Positions 7,155-10,028 of a DNA stretch of 10,028 nucleotides are shown here, piece by piece. The stretch's first letter is position 1, and every line of letters starts with the position of its first letter. A program made the position numbers and the translations under genes. The notes beneath the pieces were generated by a model. It was not told the origin of the DNA. It searched no databases and saw only the letters and a list, made by a program, of their open reading frames with translations. Origin of the DNA: Nocardioides sp. (GTDB lineage Bacteria > Actinomycetota > Actinomycetes > Propionibacteriales > Nocardioidaceae); contig JAKFXV010000205.1 of NCBI GenBank assembly GCA_021731205.1, positions 1-10,028 of the forward strand, in the 5' to 3' direction.

Positions 7155-9833
7155 GTGGGAGGTCTTCAGACCGGTGGCGGCACAAGCGCCGTCGCTGCCT
7201 CCGCGCATGCCGGGTGTGAGCGGTTTCGGCTCACAGACCCGTTTCTGACGAGCAGGCCGCGCAAGGCCCTCGCTGCTCACCTTGGTCACGAGGACAGCAG
7301 CGCGGGGATCCCAGAGGCGCGTTGGATGCGCGCCATGACATTTGAGCGCCTGGTGCACTCCGACAGATTCGTATCTGAACTCCTCACCAAGACCATTGGG
7401 CAGCTTGATCTCCCTCGACCGAAGGCGGTACGCCGGATCGTCTGCGGCAACTCAGTGGCCACCACCGCCAAGGCACTCAAGGACGCACATCTGAAGGCGA
7501 ACTTCGCCGACGAGGCAACGATGATCACCGCACTCGGCGTCCCATTCCTTCACCTCGAGCACGAGTCGGCCACAGCCGTACTTCCGGATTTCGCGATCGT
7601 GTGCCCACGCCGCCACGGCACCAGGATCGTCGGGTCGTGGCTGATCATGGGCGACGCCAAAGATTATGAGCGCGTCCGATCGCGGATCGATGACGGGCGA
7701 ATGCTCAAGGGTTTCCTGCAGGTCGCGCTCGGCGCCGAGTCTGCGGCCGCGTGGAGCCAGTTACCCAAAGGCATGGAGGTCCACCGCTCCGGTGCCCTGG
7801 CCGTGCCTCGCAATGCGTTCCTGCAGCCCGAGGCTGTCGTCGAGATCCTCGACGACCACCGTTCCGAGGTCAGGTTGCGGGCCGAGGAGCGCCTCGCCGC
7901 AAAGGCGGAACTCGGCGAAGACCGGCCGACTGAGCCAGAGCTAGCGGCTTACGTAGCGCACCTGGAGGCGACCTTCGATCCACGTAGCTGTGTCTCGTGC
8001 AGCCTGTTTTCCTACTGCCGAGCCGAGCTGCGCGGATCGACCGATCCGCTTCTTCTGCTCACCGAAATCGGGATCCCGCCGTTGACGAGGCCCGCGCTCG
8101 TCGGGCTGGTCGACGGCACGGGGGAGGTGGGTGGAGCAGTTCCGGAATCCACCATCGCGCAGGTCATGGCAACGGTCACCGGGTTGCCCGCCTGGACCCA
8201 GCGCCTACGGGTCGACCCGGCGGGCTTGCCCGGAACGATCAACGTCGTCGTCGTGAAGGCCGACTCCGCCGCGCTTGGCGTCCACGGGATCGCCGTGCAG
8301 CGGATCGGTCGAGAAGGACCCGACGCCTGGATCTCGCGCGTGTACGTCGATCCCCAGTCACCAATCACCCGCCGGTCGGTGATGGACCTCCTCGGGAGGG
8401 CGATCCAGGGCGTGCTCGACGACGGCACCGGACCCATCCACCTCGTAGTGCCCGACCGTCCCACGGCCGACTTGCTGGCCACAGCGGCCGACTCACTAGC
8501 CGGAGTCGAACTGAGCCGACTGCGCTGGCAGCACGACCTCGACAGTGGCCGCAAGGCACTCACCTTCGACGGCGAAGAAGCCACGATCCCCGAACCGCTC
8601 TCAGCCGCCGAGCGTCTTGCGGTCAGCTTCCTTCTTGAGGAAGACCGCGCCAGGGCCATGACCCTGCGGACGCCGATCGTCGACCTACGTAGTGTGCTTG
8701 GTGCCCATCTCGTGACGGGCGGACCGGCCTCCGACGCTGGGCGTCTGGACTACCTGGTACGCTGGGCTACGACCACCGTCCCGCTGGATCACCGACTGGT
8801 ATCCGATGAAATCGCGGACCATGACGAGACCCCGGGTGCGCGGCTGTCGAACGTGATGTCCGACCGCATCTCTAAAGAACGAAGAGCCGCAACGGCCGGC
8901 GACGACGCGGAGTACAAGAAGCTCGTCAACGAAGCGCTGGAATACCGAGTCCAGACGGTCGAGTCCGCACTCGACGTGCTCTCCGGAATCACCGAATCGC
9001 GACTTCGCCCGATCTTCCGAATTTTGGAAGGCGACGCACAGCTTGTCTGGGGTCGAAGGCTCGCCTTGGCGGCCTCCGACCTGGTGCGGTTCTCTCGGAC
9101 CTACCCCTGGTGGCGCAACGACCAGGTAGAGATGCTCGATGCGGACCTCAAGTGCGCGACACAGTTGACCGTCCTTGCCGACAGTTCAGTCGCACGCGAG
9201 AAGGCCGGCGACTCGGGGGTCCGCGAACTCGCGCTGGCAACCGTCATCGGCATCGATCCAGTGCGCCTTGAGGTCAGGTCGCGACGACTCATCGACACAT
9301 CACGCGTGGTCGCCCTGCATGTCAACGACCGCCCACTCGTGGAGGAACCAACCATCGACATCAAGATCCAGGCCGGTTCCTTCAAGCTCGCCCAACTGCC
9401 GGTGGGACTCCTCGAGGCCGACGAAGGCGTGGCCGGACTCCGGTGGGAACCCCGCGTGCCAGTCGTCCTGGCCATCGGCGACCAGGTAGAACTCGCAGAC
9501 ACGAACTGGTTCGGCACCGCCTTCAAGTCTGGACACGAGATCGCCATAGGCCGCCCCGCTCTCGACAAGAGATCCGCACCGACAACGAATTGCCTCCCCG
9601 GCTCGTACCAGGCAGACCCAGAGAGCCACAAATGGTGCTGCAAGCCGCACGTTGTTGCTGAAGCCGAGTGGGCCGACAAGCTTGCTTCTCGACGATCCCG
9701 GGGCGAGCTGAACCCCCAGACATGGCCACCGCTAGTCGACGAGGAGCGTTTCGATGTTGGGCCGAACGACGACGCACCGGAACTCGAAACGGTGCCCGCG
9801 CCCATTGGGCTAACGATCGACGACCTGGACTGA
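7155..9833 (+). CDS. Fe-S RecB/Cas4-like nuclease with long novel C-terminus
   Basis: The GTG start at 7155 gives 892 residues. Residues 15-290 read as a RecB/Cas4/AddB-type PD-(D/E)XK nuclease with an iron-sulfur cluster: C21 in AGCERFRLTDPF, E64 in MTFERLVHSD, D145 in LPDFAIV, D167-A-K169 in GDAKDYERV, Q189 in KGFLQVALGA, then C279-x2-C282-x5-C288 in CVSCSLFSYC. That four-cysteine spacing is the one known from AddB. Residues about 361-473 alternate strands and helices and may be an RNase H-like fold, as in TM0106-type RecB-like nucleases; this is only an inference. The last 180 residues look strand-rich and contain a Cys/His cluster (C813, H825, C828, C829, H832). Such nucleases trim or cut DNA, usually beside a helicase. 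The gene stops 4 bp before a Walker A ATPase gene, so the two probably act together. The nuclease domain is secure; the overall function is unknown. An upstream GTG at 7104 would add 17 residues. Confidence 0.9.
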   Translation: MGGLQTGGGTSAVAASAHAGCERFRLTDPFLTSRPRKALAAHLGHEDSSAGIPEARWMRAMTFERLVHSDRFVSELLTKTIGQLDLPRPKAVRRIVCGNSVATTAKALKDAHLKANFADEATMITALGVPFLHLEHESATAVLPDFAIVCPRRHGTRIVGSWLIMGDAKDYERVRSRIDDGRMLKGFLQVALGAESAAAWSQLPKGMEVHRSGALAVPRNAFLQPEAVVEILDDHRSEVRLRAEERLAAKAELGEDRPTEPELAAYVAHLEATFDPRSCVSCSLFSYCRAELRGSTDPLLLLTEIGIPPLTRPALVGLVDGTGEVGGAVPESTIAQVMATVTGLPAWTQRLRVDPAGLPGTINVVVVKADSAALGVHGIAVQRIGREGPDAWISRVYVDPQSPITRRSVMDLLGRAIQGVLDDGTGPIHLVVPDRPTADLLATAADSLAGVELSRLRWQHDLDSGRKALTFDGEEATIPEPLSAAERLAVSFLLEEDRARAMTLRTPIVDLRSVLGAHLVTGGPASDAGRLDYLVRWATTTVPLDHRLVSDEIADHDETPGARLSNVMSDRISKERRAATAGDDAEYKKLVNEALEYRVQTVESALDVLSGITESRLRPIFRILEGDAQLVWGRRLALAASDLVRFSRTYPWWRNDQVEMLDADLKCATQLTVLADSSVAREKAGDSGVRELALATVIGIDPVRLEVRSRRLIDTSRVVALHVNDRPLVEEPTIDIKIQAGSFKLAQLPVGLLEADEGVAGLRWEPRVPVVLAIGDQVELADTNWFGTAFKSGHEIAIGRPALDKRSAPTTNCLPGSYQADPESHKWCCKPHVVAEAEWADKLASRRSRGELNPQTWPPLVDEERFDVGPNDDAPELETVPAPIGLTIDDLD

Positions 9834-9837
9834 TCCG

Positions 9838-10028
9838 ATGACCATCAACTTCATTGCTCCCGAAGTCGCAGAAGAGGCCCTCCATCACGAGGCAGCCGCC
9901 CGCGGCAACCTCGCGGCGACTCGACGCGCCATCTCGGCCTTATCGGCCGCGCTGAGCCAAGCCAGCGACCACGACAAGATCCTGCTCCGAGCGGCCGCCG
10001 GAGCCGGCAAGTCCTACGCACTGGTGCG
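9838..10028 (+). CDS. Walker A ATPase, possible helicase; 3' end outside window
   Basis: Only the first 63 codons are present. The N-terminus MTINFIAPEVAEEALHHEAA runs as a likely amphipathic helical lead-in and reaches a P-loop, RAAAGAGKSYALV (about residues 51-63), matching GxxGxGKS/T. The AAAGAGKS form, preceded by hydrophobic ILL, resembles superfamily 1 (UvrD/AAA_19-type) helicases as well as other P-loop ATPases, and the rest is needed to decide. The ATG is 4 bp after the nuclease stop codon with no strong Shine-Dalgarno sequence, which points to translational coupling. A partner of a RecB-like nuclease is very often a helicase, so a nuclease-helicase complex is the leading guess. Confidence 0.85.
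   Translation, partial: MTINFIAPEVAEEALHHEAAARGNLAATRRAISALSAALSQASDHDKILLRAAAGAGKSYALV

Noticed and set aside
1..10028. CRISPR array, tRNA/rRNA gene, insertion sequence or integrase
   Set aside because: I saw no regularly spaced repeats, cloverleaf with a conserved T-arm, transposase motif or terminal inverted repeats anywhere in the window.

Overview
The window looks like part of a defence (accessory) island from a high-GC Gram-positive bacterium (Actinomycetota). This rests on GC-rich composition, G/C-biased third codon positions, a GTG start with a strong Shine-Dalgarno sequence, and protein families common in that phylum. Genus cannot be told from the sequence. There are no rRNA or tRNA genes, CRISPR arrays or transposases.

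Layout. Positions 1-235 hold no convincing gene, only a strong GC hairpin (31-61) and an 11-bp direct repeat (71-94). Positions 236-600 (minus) carry a decayed fragment of a type I restriction-modification methyltransferase gene (hsdM) with motifs X and I, a frameshift at motif IV and internal deletions. A 205-residue protein of unknown function follows at 710-1327 (minus). An EcsC-like protein is at 1486-2184 (minus). It lies 42 bp downstream of a very large gene, 2227-7020 (minus), for a 1597-residue single-polypeptide restriction-modification enzyme of the type ISP (LlaGI/LlaBIII) architecture: Mrr-like nuclease, SF2 translocase, N6-adenine methyltransferase and a C-terminal target-recognition region. 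A 134-bp intergenic stretch with inverted repeats separates this from a divergent plus-strand pair. The first gene (7155-9833) encodes an 892-residue protein with an N-terminal RecB/Cas4/AddB-like iron-sulfur PD-(D/E)XK nuclease domain and a long C-terminal part I do not recognise. The second (9838 to the window edge) starts 4 bp after it and has a Walker A motif, so it is an ATPase, possibly a helicase.

How the parts may work together. The type ISP enzyme alone should be a complete restriction-modification system that methylates host DNA and cuts unmodified invading DNA after translocation. The EcsC-like gene is probably its operon partner. The nuclease and ATPase pair looks like a separate, two-gene or larger DNA-processing module sharing the control region. 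It is the best candidate here for an undescribed defence system. The hsdM relic suggests the locus has exchanged restriction systems over time.
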